Below, one piece after another: positions 46,307-55,414 of a stretch of DNA of 64,000 nt. Made by a program: the position numbers and the translations under genes. This DNA comes from G965218495 sp965262785. Lineage in GTDB: Bacteria > Bacteroidota > Rhodothermia > Rhodothermales > Bin80. Position 1 is the first letter of the stretch. Every line of letters starts with the position of its first letter. The stretch is from positions 496,001 to 560,000 of the forward strand of contig OZ253559.1 of the NCBI GenBank assembly GCA_965262785.1. The letters are read 5' to 3'. The notes under the pieces were generated by a model, which ran no database searches, had not been told where the DNA came from, and saw nothing but the letters and a program-made list of their open reading frames with translations.

Positions 46307-46576
46307 CTACCCGGCGCAGAGTACGTGTTGCGCCTGGGGCTGCGGCACAAAATCGTCCGCAAAGAGCATCGAGAGCTGCAGGACCTGCATGCTCCGCTCG
46401 ACGAAATAGTCGTTCATGAAGGCAATGAGTGCCATCCGCTCCTGTGGCCGCGCTTCCGTGGCATCTAGCATTGACAAGAATCGTTTCCACAGGGGCTCTT
46501 CGATCTCTCCCTTCACGTACCGGGCAAAAAGCGTTGGCAGTAACGCCGACCGCCTAGATGCTGAAAACTGGTTCAT
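46307..46576 (-). CDS. Small hypothetical protein
   Basis: About 89 residues from the ATG at 46576 (MNQFSASRRSALLPTLFARY). It is predicted helical and soluble, with the segment WKRFLSMLDATEARPQERM and a Met/Leu-rich C-terminal part. No family is recognised. It has coherent amino acid composition, unlike the shadow frames, and sits alone upstream of the RpoN stop. Confidence 0.6.
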   Translation of the reverse strand: MNQFSASRRSALLPTLFARYVKGEIEEPLWKRFLSMLDATEARPQERMALIAFMNDYFVERSMQVLQLSMLFADDFVPQPQAQHVLCAG

Positions 46577-46874
46577 GATTTCCGGCTCATTTGTAGTAAG
46601 ACACGCCTTCAACGATCGCAAAAATCGGGCCAACGGACCTCACAGGCGCCAGACAGGCAGGCACTCTGTGGCATGTGAGTATATGAAGTACACGCAATCA
46701 CGACTCTTTAAGCAACAAAGGCGGTCAGGTGCAGAGTGTCTGCTCTGGTAGACGTGGCCCGGCGCAGCAGGTTGCGCCAGCAGCTACAGGAGCGAAGCTG
46801 TTGCGTTCTATTCGTGCCGGGAAGGTACTGGAAGCGCTCTCACTACCTGCGAAGCACTCGTGAAAATTATCCGG

Positions 46875-48317
46875 CTATTGTGGCAAGACGATTTCTCTGC
46901 GCATGCGCGCGACCGGGATGCCGAGTTGCTCACGGTATTTTGACACCGTACGCCGGGCGATCTGGAAGTCTTGGGCGTCGAGTATCTCTGCGAGCATTCG
47001 ATCCGAAAGAGGGTCGGCCTTGTCTTCTTTGCTGATGATGTCTTCGATGATGGCTTTGACCTCTCTGTTGGACACTGTGTCACCGCTATGCGTCGCCACG
47101 CCTTCGGAAAAGAAATACTTGAGTCCATAGACGCCGAAGTCGCACTGCACGTACTTGTCGACAGCCACGCGGCTGACCGTGGAGATATCCATGCCGATGG
47201 CTTCGGCGATATCCATGAGTATTAGTGGCTTCAGGTGACCCGGGCCATAGGTGAAGAAGTCCCGCTGCTTCTCGACTATGGCGCGCATTACCGCCAGAAG
47301 CGTCTGGCGGCGCTGGTTGATGGCGTCGATAAACCAGCGGGCAGACTCAAACCTTCGCTTGAGGAACTGGCGCGTTTCGGCCTGCGCACCGCGCCGTGGC
47401 ACCGGTCCGCTTTTAGGTGTCAGTTGCTCAAGCATTGTGTGGTACTGGCGCGAGATGCGAATGCGGGGGCCGCGCGCGGTCGTAAGTGAGATATGGAATT
47501 CATCGCCCACGGAGCGGACTTCAAAGTCGGGCGTGATGTAGTTCTCCTGCGTGGTGATGTTGCCTTCCCCGGGCTTGGGATTAAGGCGCTGGATGACATC
47601 AAATGAGGCCTTAAGCACGCGATCGTCTATGCCCAGCTTTTGGCGGATCCGGCCAAAACGCTTCATGGTGAAGTCTTCAAAGCATCGGGACAGCAGCGTC
47701 AGCGCGGTGTCGCGACCGGGTGTTCCCTCGGGTAACACCGACAGTTGCACCAAGAGGCACTCCTGGAGGTCGCGAGCTGCAATGCCGGCCGGGTCCAGTC
47801 GCTGGATCCGCCACAGGACACTCTCCACATCCTTTGTCGAAAGACTCTTGCCGTACGTGAACGTGAGGTCATCGACGATAGAAAGAAGCTCGCGACGCAG
47901 GTACCCGTCTTCATCAATAGAGCCGATTATTTGCTCCGCAATTAGTGACTCCTGAGAGCTCAGGTCAAGCAATGAAAGCTGAGAGCGAAGATGGTCCGTC
48001 AGAGACACTTCCGCCATCAGCGGACGTTCGGCACGCTCCTCTTGATCAACGCTTGTCTTATGCCCATAGAAGTCGTCTTCGCCCGCCGGGAGCAGGTCCT
48101 CCCAGTCAAAGTCGTCGTCGCTGCCGTGGGTGTCCTCAGCATCGTCCTGGGCCGTATCCCCCAGCTCGACGACTTCTTCCAACATGGGATTGGCTTCCAG
48201 CTCCGACTGTATGCGTTGCTCAAGGGCAAGGTTGTTCAGCTGCAGCAGCTTGATGTACTGGATCTGCTGCGGAGAAAGTCTCTGCTGGAGTTTGAGCTGC
48301 TGTTGAAGGTTGAGCAT
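46875..48317 (-). CDS. rpoN: RNA polymerase sigma-54 factor
   Basis: A 480-residue sigma-54. The N-terminal Gln/Leu-rich activator-interaction region is visible (LQQQLKLQQRLSPQQIQYI), followed by an acidic segment, the core-binding domain (SLTDHLRSQLSLL, RLDPAGIAARDLQECLL) and the RpoN box ARRTVSKYREQLGIPVA, which recognises -24 promoter elements. Length is normal. No sigma-54 activator lies nearby. Confidence 0.96.
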   Translation of the reverse strand: MLNLQQQLKLQQRLSPQQIQYIKLLQLNNLALEQRIQSELEANPMLEEVVELGDTAQDDAEDTHGSDDDFDWEDLLPAGEDDFYGHKTSVDQEERAERPLMAEVSLTDHLRSQLSLLDLSSQESLIAEQIIGSIDEDGYLRRELLSIVDDLTFTYGKSLSTKDVESVLWRIQRLDPAGIAARDLQECLLVQLSVLPEGTPGRDTALTLLSRCFEDFTMKRFGRIRQKLGIDDRVLKASFDVIQRLNPKPGEGNITTQENYITPDFEVRSVGDEFHISLTTARGPRIRISRQYHTMLEQLTPKSGPVPRRGAQAETRQFLKRRFESARWFIDAINQRRQTLLAVMRAIVEKQRDFFTYGPGHLKPLILMDIAEAIGMDISTVSRVAVDKYVQCDFGVYGLKYFFSEGVATHSGDTVSNREVKAIIEDIISKEDKADPLSDRMLAEILDAQDFQIARRTVSKYREQLGIPVARMRREIVLPQ

Positions 48318-48479
48318 CGCTTACACGAACACGTTGCCTGCCATGGTGGGATCCTATAGGCTGCGCCTCCGCGTTATGAATCGTCCGCTGAAACGTACCC
48401 GGCATCGTTATGTTTGTAAAGGTTACCTTGCTTCTTGTGCATAGCCGCAGGCAACCGTCCTTCTGTCACGCCGCCAAGT

Positions 48480-49496
48480 ATGGGTTCCAAACCAAGCCCA
48501 ACCTCTCCCTACCTGCGCGAGGAGGACCTTGAAAAGAAGCTCCGTCCCGGTCGCATGGACGAATTCATCGGGCAGCAGCGCATCAAAGACAACCTGCGCG
48601 TATTCATCACCGCGGCTTTGGGGCGCGGCGAGTCGCTCGACCATGTGCTGCTGTCGGGCCCGCCGGGCTTGGGTAAAACCACATTGGGTCACATCATCGC
48701 CGAGGAGATGGGGGCGCGCATCACGACCACAAGCGGCCCCGTGCTGGACAAGCCGCACGCCGTGGCCGGCATCCTGACCAAGCTAAACCAGGGCGATGTG
48801 CTCTTTATTGACGAGATTCACCGCCTGGGTCCCGTGGTGGAAGAGTATCTCTATTCGGCGATGGAGGACTACTTCATCGACATCGTAATAGACTCGGGCC
48901 CCAGTGCGCGGAGCGTAAAAATCATGCTTCCACCGTTCACGATGGTGGGTGCGACCACGCGCAAGGGGCTCCTGACCGCGCCGCTCAGGGCCAGGTTCGG
49001 GATCGACTTCCGGTATGACTATTACTCGGCCCCGCTCCTGGAAAAGATACTAGAACGGTCCGCCGAGATCTTGAACGTGGCTATAGACCCGAGGGGTGCC
49101 AGCGAAATCGCACGGCGCAGCCGTGGCACGCCGCGCATTGCTAACCGACTGCTGCGGCGAGCACGCGACTTTGCGGATGTTCATGGAGACGGGCGTATAA
49201 CCCTGGCGATAGCGGATCGGGCGCTAACGGCGCTCGATGTCGACCGGGAAGGCCTCGATGATATGGATGCGCGCATCCTCACCACGATGATGCAGAAATT
49301 TGGCGGCGGGCCAGTGGGCCTTACCAACCTCGCGGTGTCGGTGGGCGAGGAGCCCGGGACCATTGAGGAAGTGTATGAGCCCTACCTGATTCAGGAAGGC
49401 TACATGCAGCGCACGCCGCGCGGCCGGCAGGCGACGGCCAAGGCGTACAGGCATTTCAGTATCAAGCAACAAAACGACCTGTTCAACCAACCTTAG
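48480..49496 (+). CDS. ruvB: Holliday junction helicase RuvB
   Basis: The motor of RuvAB branch migration. About 338 residues from the ATG at 48480. Walker A is GPPGLGKTTLGHIIAEEM, Walker B is DVLFIDEIHRL, sensor-type motif GATTRKGLLTAPLRARFG follows, and the C-terminal winged helix ends with GFMQRTPRGRQAT-like GYMQRTPRGRQAT. Divergent from rpoN across about 160 bases. Confidence 0.96.
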   Translation: MGSKPSPTSPYLREEDLEKKLRPGRMDEFIGQQRIKDNLRVFITAALGRGESLDHVLLSGPPGLGKTTLGHIIAEEMGARITTTSGPVLDKPHAVAGILTKLNQGDVLFIDEIHRLGPVVEEYLYSAMEDYFIDIVIDSGPSARSVKIMLPPFTMVGATTRKGLLTAPLRARFGIDFRYDYYSAPLLEKILERSAEILNVAIDPRGASEIARRSRGTPRIANRLLRRARDFADVHGDGRITLAIADRALTALDVDREGLDDMDARILTTMMQKFGGGPVGLTNLAVSVGEEPGTIEEVYEPYLIQEGYMQRTPRGRQATAKAYRHFSIKQQNDLFNQP

Positions 49497-49505
49497 ACGA
49501 TCACG

Positions 49506-50789
49506 ATGAGAACAGCAATATTGCCGGTGGCGCTGCTGCTGATAATGGGCGCGTGCCAAGCCGGTGATCAAGGTGCAACTATGATGTCCATTTCTTGCCC
49601 AGAGGGAGGCGACAACGACGGGCTGGTGTTGCAAGATGGGTTCTGCGCCATCGTGGTGGCCGACTCGTTGGGGCGCGGTCGACACCTGACCGTACGCGAG
49701 AACGGCGACATCTACGTGGCACTGCGCCAGAAAAACGATCATGGCGCCATCGCAGCCCTGCGAGACAACGACGGCGACGGGCGTGCGGACACGATCGCCT
49801 ACTTTGGCGAGACCGGTGGCACGGGCATCCACTACCGTGAAGGCTTCCTATACTTTGCTGCAGACACGTTCATCGTGCGGTACCCGATGGGGGATGCACT
49901 GCTGCCGGTCGGCAATGCAGAGCCCATAGTGACGGGGTTTCACAACCAACGCATTCATGCCGTGAAGCCCTTTGAGTTTGATGACGCTGGCAACCTGTAC
50001 GTCAACATCGGGGCACCCTCAAACGCGTGCATGGAGCAGAGCCGAATGCCGGGGAGCCCGGGCCAGGATCCGTGCCCGCTGTTGGAAGGGACCAGCGGTG
50101 TATGGCGATTTGCGGCCGATGAAATCGGGCAGACGATGACAGATGCCGGAGTCCGCTATGCCACGGGCATTCGCAACGGCGTTGCCAACGCATGGAATCC
50201 CGCTACAGGGAAGCTCTATGTGGTGCAACACGGCAGGGATGATCTGCATCGCTTTTGGCCGGACCGATATACCGAAGAGCAGAACAACGAATTGCCCTCC
50301 GAAGAATTTTTTGAGGTTGAAGAAGGCGACGACTTCGGATGGCCCTACTGCTATCACGACCCCCATCAAGGCAAAAAGCTCCTCAACCCGGAATATGGCG
50401 GCGATGGCATCGAGGTCGGCCGCTGTGCGAATGCGAAGGGGCCGATTCACGGGTTCCCGGCACACTGGGCACCGAACGACCTGTTGTTTTATCAGGGAGC
50501 GTTGTTTCCCGAGCGGTACCATGGGGGTGCCTTTGTGGCGTTTCATGGCTCCTGGAACCGCCAGCCGGTTCAGCAGGGCTTCCAGGTGACCTTCTTGCCG
50601 TTTGTGGACGGCGCCATCGCAGGCCCGCCCGAGGCATTTGCCGACGGGTTTACGGGTACGGATTCGGTGGCCGCGCCGAACTCTGCGCGCGCGCGCCCGA
50701 CAGGGCTGGCTACCGGGCCGGACGGATCGTTGTATGTCTCCGATTCCATAAAGGGCCGCATCTGGCGAATCATCTACCAAGGGAGCTGA
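49506..50789 (+). CDS. PQQ-dependent sugar dehydrogenase family lipoprotein
   Basis: A 427-residue propeller of the soluble glucose/L-sorbosone dehydrogenase family. The N-terminus has a lipobox-like signal (ALLLIMGACQAG), and the body shows GFHNQRIHAVKPFEFDDAGN, ATGIRNGVANAWNP and FGWPYCYHDPHQG, with a final segment LATGPDGSLYVSDSIKGRIW. Such proteins oxidise sugars or aldoses in the periplasm with PQQ. PQQ biosynthesis genes are not in the window. It begins a run of redox genes and is followed directly by the FAD/Fe-S oxidase gene. Confidence 0.88.
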   Translation: MRTAILPVALLLIMGACQAGDQGATMMSISCPEGGDNDGLVLQDGFCAIVVADSLGRGRHLTVRENGDIYVALRQKNDHGAIAALRDNDGDGRADTIAYFGETGGTGIHYREGFLYFAADTFIVRYPMGDALLPVGNAEPIVTGFHNQRIHAVKPFEFDDAGNLYVNIGAPSNACMEQSRMPGSPGQDPCPLLEGTSGVWRFAADEIGQTMTDAGVRYATGIRNGVANAWNPATGKLYVVQHGRDDLHRFWPDRYTEEQNNELPSEEFFEVEEGDDFGWPYCYHDPHQGKKLLNPEYGGDGIEVGRCANAKGPIHGFPAHWAPNDLLFYQGALFPERYHGGAFVAFHGSWNRQPVQQGFQVTFLPFVDGAIAGPPEAFADGFTGTDSVAAPNSARARPTGLATGPDGSLYVSDSIKGRIWRIIYQGS

Positions 50790-50793
50790 AGGG

Positions 50794-53721
50794 TTGAAGA
50801 TGGCACCAACTGCGTTGCCGGACTTCTTGGCAGCCTTGCGGTCACAGTGCGAGGGAGAGGTTCGCACGGATGACTACAGTCGCATCCTGTACAGCACGGA
50901 TGCGAGCATCTACCAAGTGATGCCGCACGGCGTCTTGCTGCCGCGGTCGGCCGCAGATGCGCATGCGGCGGTCTCGCTTGCCGCGCAGTACGGGATCACG
51001 CTGGTGCCGCGGACCGGTGGCAGCAGCCTGGCGGGCCAGGCTGTGGGCGAAGCGCTCGTGATCGACTTTACGGCACACCTGGATCGGGTGCTGGAGGTTT
51101 CCAGGGAGGAGCGGTGGGTTCGCGTTCAGCCCGGCATGGTGCTGGACCGTCTCAACCAGGACTTGACGCCGCACGGCCTGCAGTTCGGTCCCGATCCTGC
51201 CAGCTCCAACCGGGCGGCCATGGGGGGTATCGTGTCAAACAATTCCACTGGGAGCCACTCGATCTGCTACGGCATGACGGCGGACCATGTTCTGGCCATG
51301 AATGTGATCCTCAGTGACGGGTCCCGAGTGCACTTGGGGCCGGTGGAAAGCAGCGCGCTGGAAGGGGTGGCCGAGCGCAGTGGGTTAGAAGGCGCCCTTT
51401 ACCGCGGCGTTCAGAGCATGGTAGCGTCGGCGGCCAACCGCGAGGCCATCATCGGCGGCACGCCGCGTCACTGGCGGCGCTGCGGGGGGTACAACCTCGA
51501 TCGCTTTGTTGGAGCGGGGCCGTCCTTTCAGTGGCCGCAGGATGCGCGCTTCAACCTGGCCAAGCTGGTATGCGGTGCAGAAGGGACGCTGGCCGTCATT
51601 GAAGATGTGAAGCTGAACCTCGTACCCATTCCACTGGTCAAGGGGCTGGGGGTTGTGCACTTTGCGAGCCTCGAACACGCCCTTCGTGTCATCCCGGCGA
51701 TCCTGGAGGTCTCGCCCAGCGCCGTGGAGCTACTTGATAACCTGGGGCTGAGGCTCTGCCGTGAGGTGCCGAAGTATGCGCGGCTGCTGACCCAATTCAT
51801 TGAGGGCGATCCAGACTGCGTTTTGATCACCGAATTCTACGGGGATTCGCAGGCCGAGGTGGCTTCCAAGGTGGAGGGCCTTCGCAGGCATCTTGGAGCT
51901 CATCGTACTGGAGCTGTAGTGCCGGTCCTGGATCCCGCCCGGCAGGGCGATGTTTGGACCGTGCGCAAGGTGGGACTTGGCCTTCTGATGAGCATCAAGG
52001 GCGACTACAAGCCTATCCCCTTCATAGAAGACGCTGCCGTGCCCACCGAGCATCTTGCAGAGTATGTGGAGCAAATTGACGATTTCTGCAAGGATCGCGA
52101 CACGCGCGTAGCATACTACGCGCATGCTAGTGCCGGCTGCGTGCACATTCGGCCGCTCATCAACACAAAGGTGGCCACAGAGCTTGCGAAGATTCCTGAG
52201 ATCACCGCCTTTGCGGTGGAGCTACTGCACGGCTATGGCGGCGCCCTCTCCAGTGAGCACGGCGATGGCCGCGTCCGTAGCTGGATGAATGAGCGTTTTT
52301 TCGGCCCCGACCTCTATGCGCTGTACAAACAGGTCAAGCATCTCTTCGATCCGCAAGGCATCCTCAACCCCGGCAACGTGGTTGACGGGCCGCCGGTTAC
52401 GCAGAACCTGCGCTACGGCGCAGGGTACGGCGTCATCCCTCTGCCACTAAAGCTCGATTGGAGCCAGGACCTGGGCTTCGACCGCGCGGTTGAGATGTGC
52501 AACGGCGCGGGCATCTGCCGCAAGGAAACGGCGGGCACTATGTGCCCGAGTTTTATGGCTACGCGCGAAGAGGAGCACTCCACACGTGGCCGTGCGAACG
52601 CCTTGCGTGCGGCCCTGTCCGGGCGGCTGCCGCAAAGTGAGATTACCAGCCGCCGCATGTACGAGGTCATGGACCTCTGCATAGAATGCAAGGCGTGCAA
52701 GGCCGAGTGCCCGTCCTCGGTGGACATGGCCAAGATCAAATTCGAATTTCTGGCCCAGTACCAGGCCAAGCATGGCATCCCGCTTCGAAGTCGTCTCTTC
52801 GGCAGTGCTGCCCGCCTGGGCCGGCTCAATAGTGGTCCGCAGGCGCAGCTGGTTAATACTGTTCTGAAGAACAAGGTAGTTCGCCGCGGCATGGAAGCAG
52901 CGCTCGGCCTGAGCAGCCGACGCACGCTGCCAACCTTTGCGGCTGAGCCCTTTACACGCTGGTTCAAGCGGCGACCACGTACGAACGCAGCCCGACCGCA
53001 GGTGGTGTTGTTTAACGACACGTTTACGACATACCACGAGCCGCAGATTGCCATTGGCGCCACTGAGGTTTTGGAGGCGGCGGGCTTTGAGGTGCTTCTG
53101 CCAGGGCACCGGTGCTGCGGGCGGCCGATGATTTCCAAGGGACTGGTAGACGCGGCGCGAAGTGCAGCACGTCACACCGTGAACCGCTTGGCGCCCTTTG
53201 CCGCGCGCGGTCTCCCCATCGTGGGGCTGGAGCCAAGCTGCCTGCTGTCCTTACGTGATGAGTATCTGTATCTCTTGCCGGATGACGCACGGGCGCGTCA
53301 GGTAGCAGGCCAAGCCTTCCTTTTTGAGGAGTTCGTTGCTCACCTTGCGGACGAAGGGCAGCTGCCGCTCGAATTCACGCATGAGGCGCGGCGCGTGCTT
53401 TTGCACGGTCACTGTCACCAGAAGTCGCTGGTAGGGTCCGGCCCCAGTGTACGTGTGCTGTCCTTGCCCGAGGGCTATGTAGTAAGCGAGGTTGACTCGG
53501 GCTGCTGCGGCATGGCCGGCTCCTTTGGTTACGAGAAGGAGCACTACGACCTGTCAATCAAGATGGCCGAGCGCAGGTTGTTGCCAGCAGTGCGTTCAGA
53601 AGCAGAGGAAACGATCGTAGTGGCGGCAGGGGTTAGCTGCCGCCACCAGATCAAGCATGGTACGTGCCGCGACGCGTTGCACCCCGCTGAGGTCATTCGG
53701 CGCGCGCTGCTTACGTCTTAA
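50794..53721 (+). CDS. FAD-linked oxidase with Fe-S and CCG domains (D-lactate/2-hydroxyacid dehydrogenase type)
   Basis: A 975-residue fusion. Residues about 30-250 form an FAD_binding_4 (GlcD-like) domain (VPRTGGSSLAGQAV, ASSNRAAMGGIVSNNSTG), followed by the FAD-oxidase C domain (PLINTKVATELAKI, SSEHGDGRVRSWMN). A ferredoxin-like part follows with CNGAGICRKE and CIECKACKAECPSS. The C-terminal part has two CCG-type motifs (HRCCGRPMISKG, DSGCCGMAGSFGYEKEH). This is the YdiJ/GlcDF-type layout for oxidation of D-2-hydroxyacids, feeding electrons to the quinone pool. A TTG at 50794 or the ATG at 50800 could be the start. Confidence 0.92.
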   Translation: MKMAPTALPDFLAALRSQCEGEVRTDDYSRILYSTDASIYQVMPHGVLLPRSAADAHAAVSLAAQYGITLVPRTGGSSLAGQAVGEALVIDFTAHLDRVLEVSREERWVRVQPGMVLDRLNQDLTPHGLQFGPDPASSNRAAMGGIVSNNSTGSHSICYGMTADHVLAMNVILSDGSRVHLGPVESSALEGVAERSGLEGALYRGVQSMVASAANREAIIGGTPRHWRRCGGYNLDRFVGAGPSFQWPQDARFNLAKLVCGAEGTLAVIEDVKLNLVPIPLVKGLGVVHFASLEHALRVIPAILEVSPSAVELLDNLGLRLCREVPKYARLLTQFIEGDPDCVLITEFYGDSQAEVASKVEGLRRHLGAHRTGAVVPVLDPARQGDVWTVRKVGLGLLMSIKGDYKPIPFIEDAAVPTEHLAEYVEQIDDFCKDRDTRVAYYAHASAGCVHIRPLINTKVATELAKIPEITAFAVELLHGYGGALSSEHGDGRVRSWMNERFFGPDLYALYKQVKHLFDPQGILNPGNVVDGPPVTQNLRYGAGYGVIPLPLKLDWSQDLGFDRAVEMCNGAGICRKETAGTMCPSFMATREEEHSTRGRANALRAALSGRLPQSEITSRRMYEVMDLCIECKACKAECPSSVDMAKIKFEFLAQYQAKHGIPLRSRLFGSAARLGRLNSGPQAQLVNTVLKNKVVRRGMEAALGLSSRRTLPTFAAEPFTRWFKRRPRTNAARPQVVLFNDTFTTYHEPQIAIGATEVLEAAGFEVLLPGHRCCGRPMISKGLVDAARSAARHTVNRLAPFAARGLPIVGLEPSCLLSLRDEYLYLLPDDARARQVAGQAFLFEEFVAHLADEGQLPLEFTHEARRVLLHGHCHQKSLVGSGPSVRVLSLPEGYVVSEVDSGCCGMAGSFGYEKEHYDLSIKMAERRLLPAVRSEAEETIVVAAGVSCRHQIKHGTCRDALHPAEVIRRALLTS

Positions 53722-55331
53722 GCACGGCCGTCGTCGCCTTCAACTGGTCCGTCCGCGTCTTTGGCGTGCAGCTTCACGGTCTTATATCCACCCGTCATGC
53801 GGTCACGGATATACATAATGCCAAAGACCAGGACGAGTATCAGACCAAAGGGGGCCAGCGTGCGAAAAGAACTCCTGCCTCCGTAGTTGTCTGCGGGGTT
53901 GAGCAATGCCGTAGCCTCTTCCACGACGGGCAAGTCTAGCCCGGTACCCGCGATGGAGCGCAGCAGCTGAGCTGTCCTGCCAGTTGGCAGCCAGTTGGCA
54001 TCCTCAATTTCACGTTCTTCCGCCAGTAGCTCCTCGACACGTGCCTCATCTTCCGGGGTCCGCACGGAGTCGTCCAGTGCTAACAATTCAATCTGGATCG
54101 TCGCTAACGAATCCATGATGGCTTCGTTTTCCAGGATTGGGTCAGTAACCGACTTTATGTCGTCAACCACGGCCATGATGTCTGCGGCCTGCGCCCCGAA
54201 GGCCATTGTGGGAAGCACCTCCGTAGCCTGAACGAGGATGTTTTTGGTGGTGTTTTCGGGCAGTTGGCTGTGCCCTTTCTGGTCTGCGACTCCGCCCAGC
54301 CACGGCGTAACCAGGAAGGAGGCAAGCATTCCGATGGCTCCCATGACGCCAAGACCCAAGGCCCCGCTTTTTGGGTTGCGCTCTGAAACAAGCCCCAGCA
54401 TCGTTGGCCAGAAATAGGCTATGCCTATGGCCCAGACGGCCGCCGTGGCAAAGGCCATAAACGTTGTTTCGGCCATGCTGAACAGGTACAGTCCCACCAC
54501 GGCCAGAATTGATCCGAAAAAGAGAATTCCGGTAGGGGTCAACACACGGACCACGGGCGGCGCCAACAGGCGCAGTGTGCCCATGATGCCGAACACAAAG
54601 CCAAAGACCAAAAGTCCGTTGATGCCGCCGGCTTCCAAGACCGGGGGTACCCAGGAGGAGGGTGGCAACTCCATTGAGGCGGTCAGCAGCATCATCGGCA
54701 TCATGATGAGCATGATGGGCGCGAAGAGTGCTTTAAAGGACTGGCCCACGGATACGCCCGCGCTGACACCTTCGGTCGGCGGAAATGGCTCCATCAACAT
54801 CATGATCCCGTAGCCGAGCGCTGGAACGAGCACCAAAAACAGCTGGCCGCGCCATCCGATACCGATCGTAGCAAAGACGAGCGTCAAGACGATCGCGGCA
54901 ATGAGGTTGCCGTATGGAAACCACATGTGAAAGTGGTTGAGTTTCGATGTCTTGTCGTTGGGATACAGTGCCGCCACGAGTGGGTTACAGCCAGCCTCGA
55001 CCAGCCCCGCTCCGAGGCCGCAGCAGAGTGAGCCTGCCACCGCCATCTCATAACCCTGCGCGGTCATGACCAGGATCGCACCCGCAACGTGGCCGACAAA
55101 GGCGCCGCGCACGATCCACCGCATGCCAATGGTGTCGCACAGCGGCGAGAAGATGACCTGGCTGATGGTGAAGCCAATAAAGAAGACCCCTGTGAAGACG
55201 CCCAGTTGGGCGTTGGTCAGGGCGAACTCCTGCTTCACTGTAAAGGCGATGCCGGAAATCACCGTAAAGGCGAAGGCCGTAGTGAGAAGGGCCAGGCAGC
55301 TGCCCCAGAAAAGCTTGTCTCGCTTGATCAT
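53718..55331 (-). CDS. MFS transporter (sugar permease-like) with a large insert
   Basis: A 537-residue MFS carrier, with 12 helices starting LFWGSCLALLTTAFAFTVISGI and the A-like loop SPLCDTIGMRWIVRG. The sugar-porter/FucP-like character is seen in LCCGLGAGLVEAGCNPLVAALYP. Near residues 370-480 there is an extra hydrophilic acidic segment (DDIKSVTDPILENEAIMDS and EEREIEDANW), which is longer than usual. The stop codon is shared with the convergent oxidase stop (TTAA). Substrate unknown; the neighbours suggest a sugar or hydroxyacid. Confidence 0.85.
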   Translation of the reverse strand: MIKRDKLFWGSCLALLTTAFAFTVISGIAFTVKQEFALTNAQLGVFTGVFFIGFTISQVIFSPLCDTIGMRWIVRGAFVGHVAGAILVMTAQGYEMAVAGSLCCGLGAGLVEAGCNPLVAALYPNDKTSKLNHFHMWFPYGNLIAAIVLTLVFATIGIGWRGQLFLVLVPALGYGIMMLMEPFPPTEGVSAGVSVGQSFKALFAPIMLIMMPMMLLTASMELPPSSWVPPVLEAGGINGLLVFGFVFGIMGTLRLLAPPVVRVLTPTGILFFGSILAVVGLYLFSMAETTFMAFATAAVWAIGIAYFWPTMLGLVSERNPKSGALGLGVMGAIGMLASFLVTPWLGGVADQKGHSQLPENTTKNILVQATEVLPTMAFGAQAADIMAVVDDIKSVTDPILENEAIMDSLATIQIELLALDDSVRTPEDEARVEELLAEEREIEDANWLPTGRTAQLLRSIAGTGLDLPVVEEATALLNPADNYGGRSSFRTLAPFGLILVLVFGIMYIRDRMTGGYKTVKLHAKDADGPVEGDDGRA

Positions 55332-55414
55332 TAGATTTCTTAGGCTTGGCGCCCTTGCAGGCGCGTGGACATAGCAACTAGATTACGGTAAGGATAAAAA
55401 ATGAAAATCTGCGA

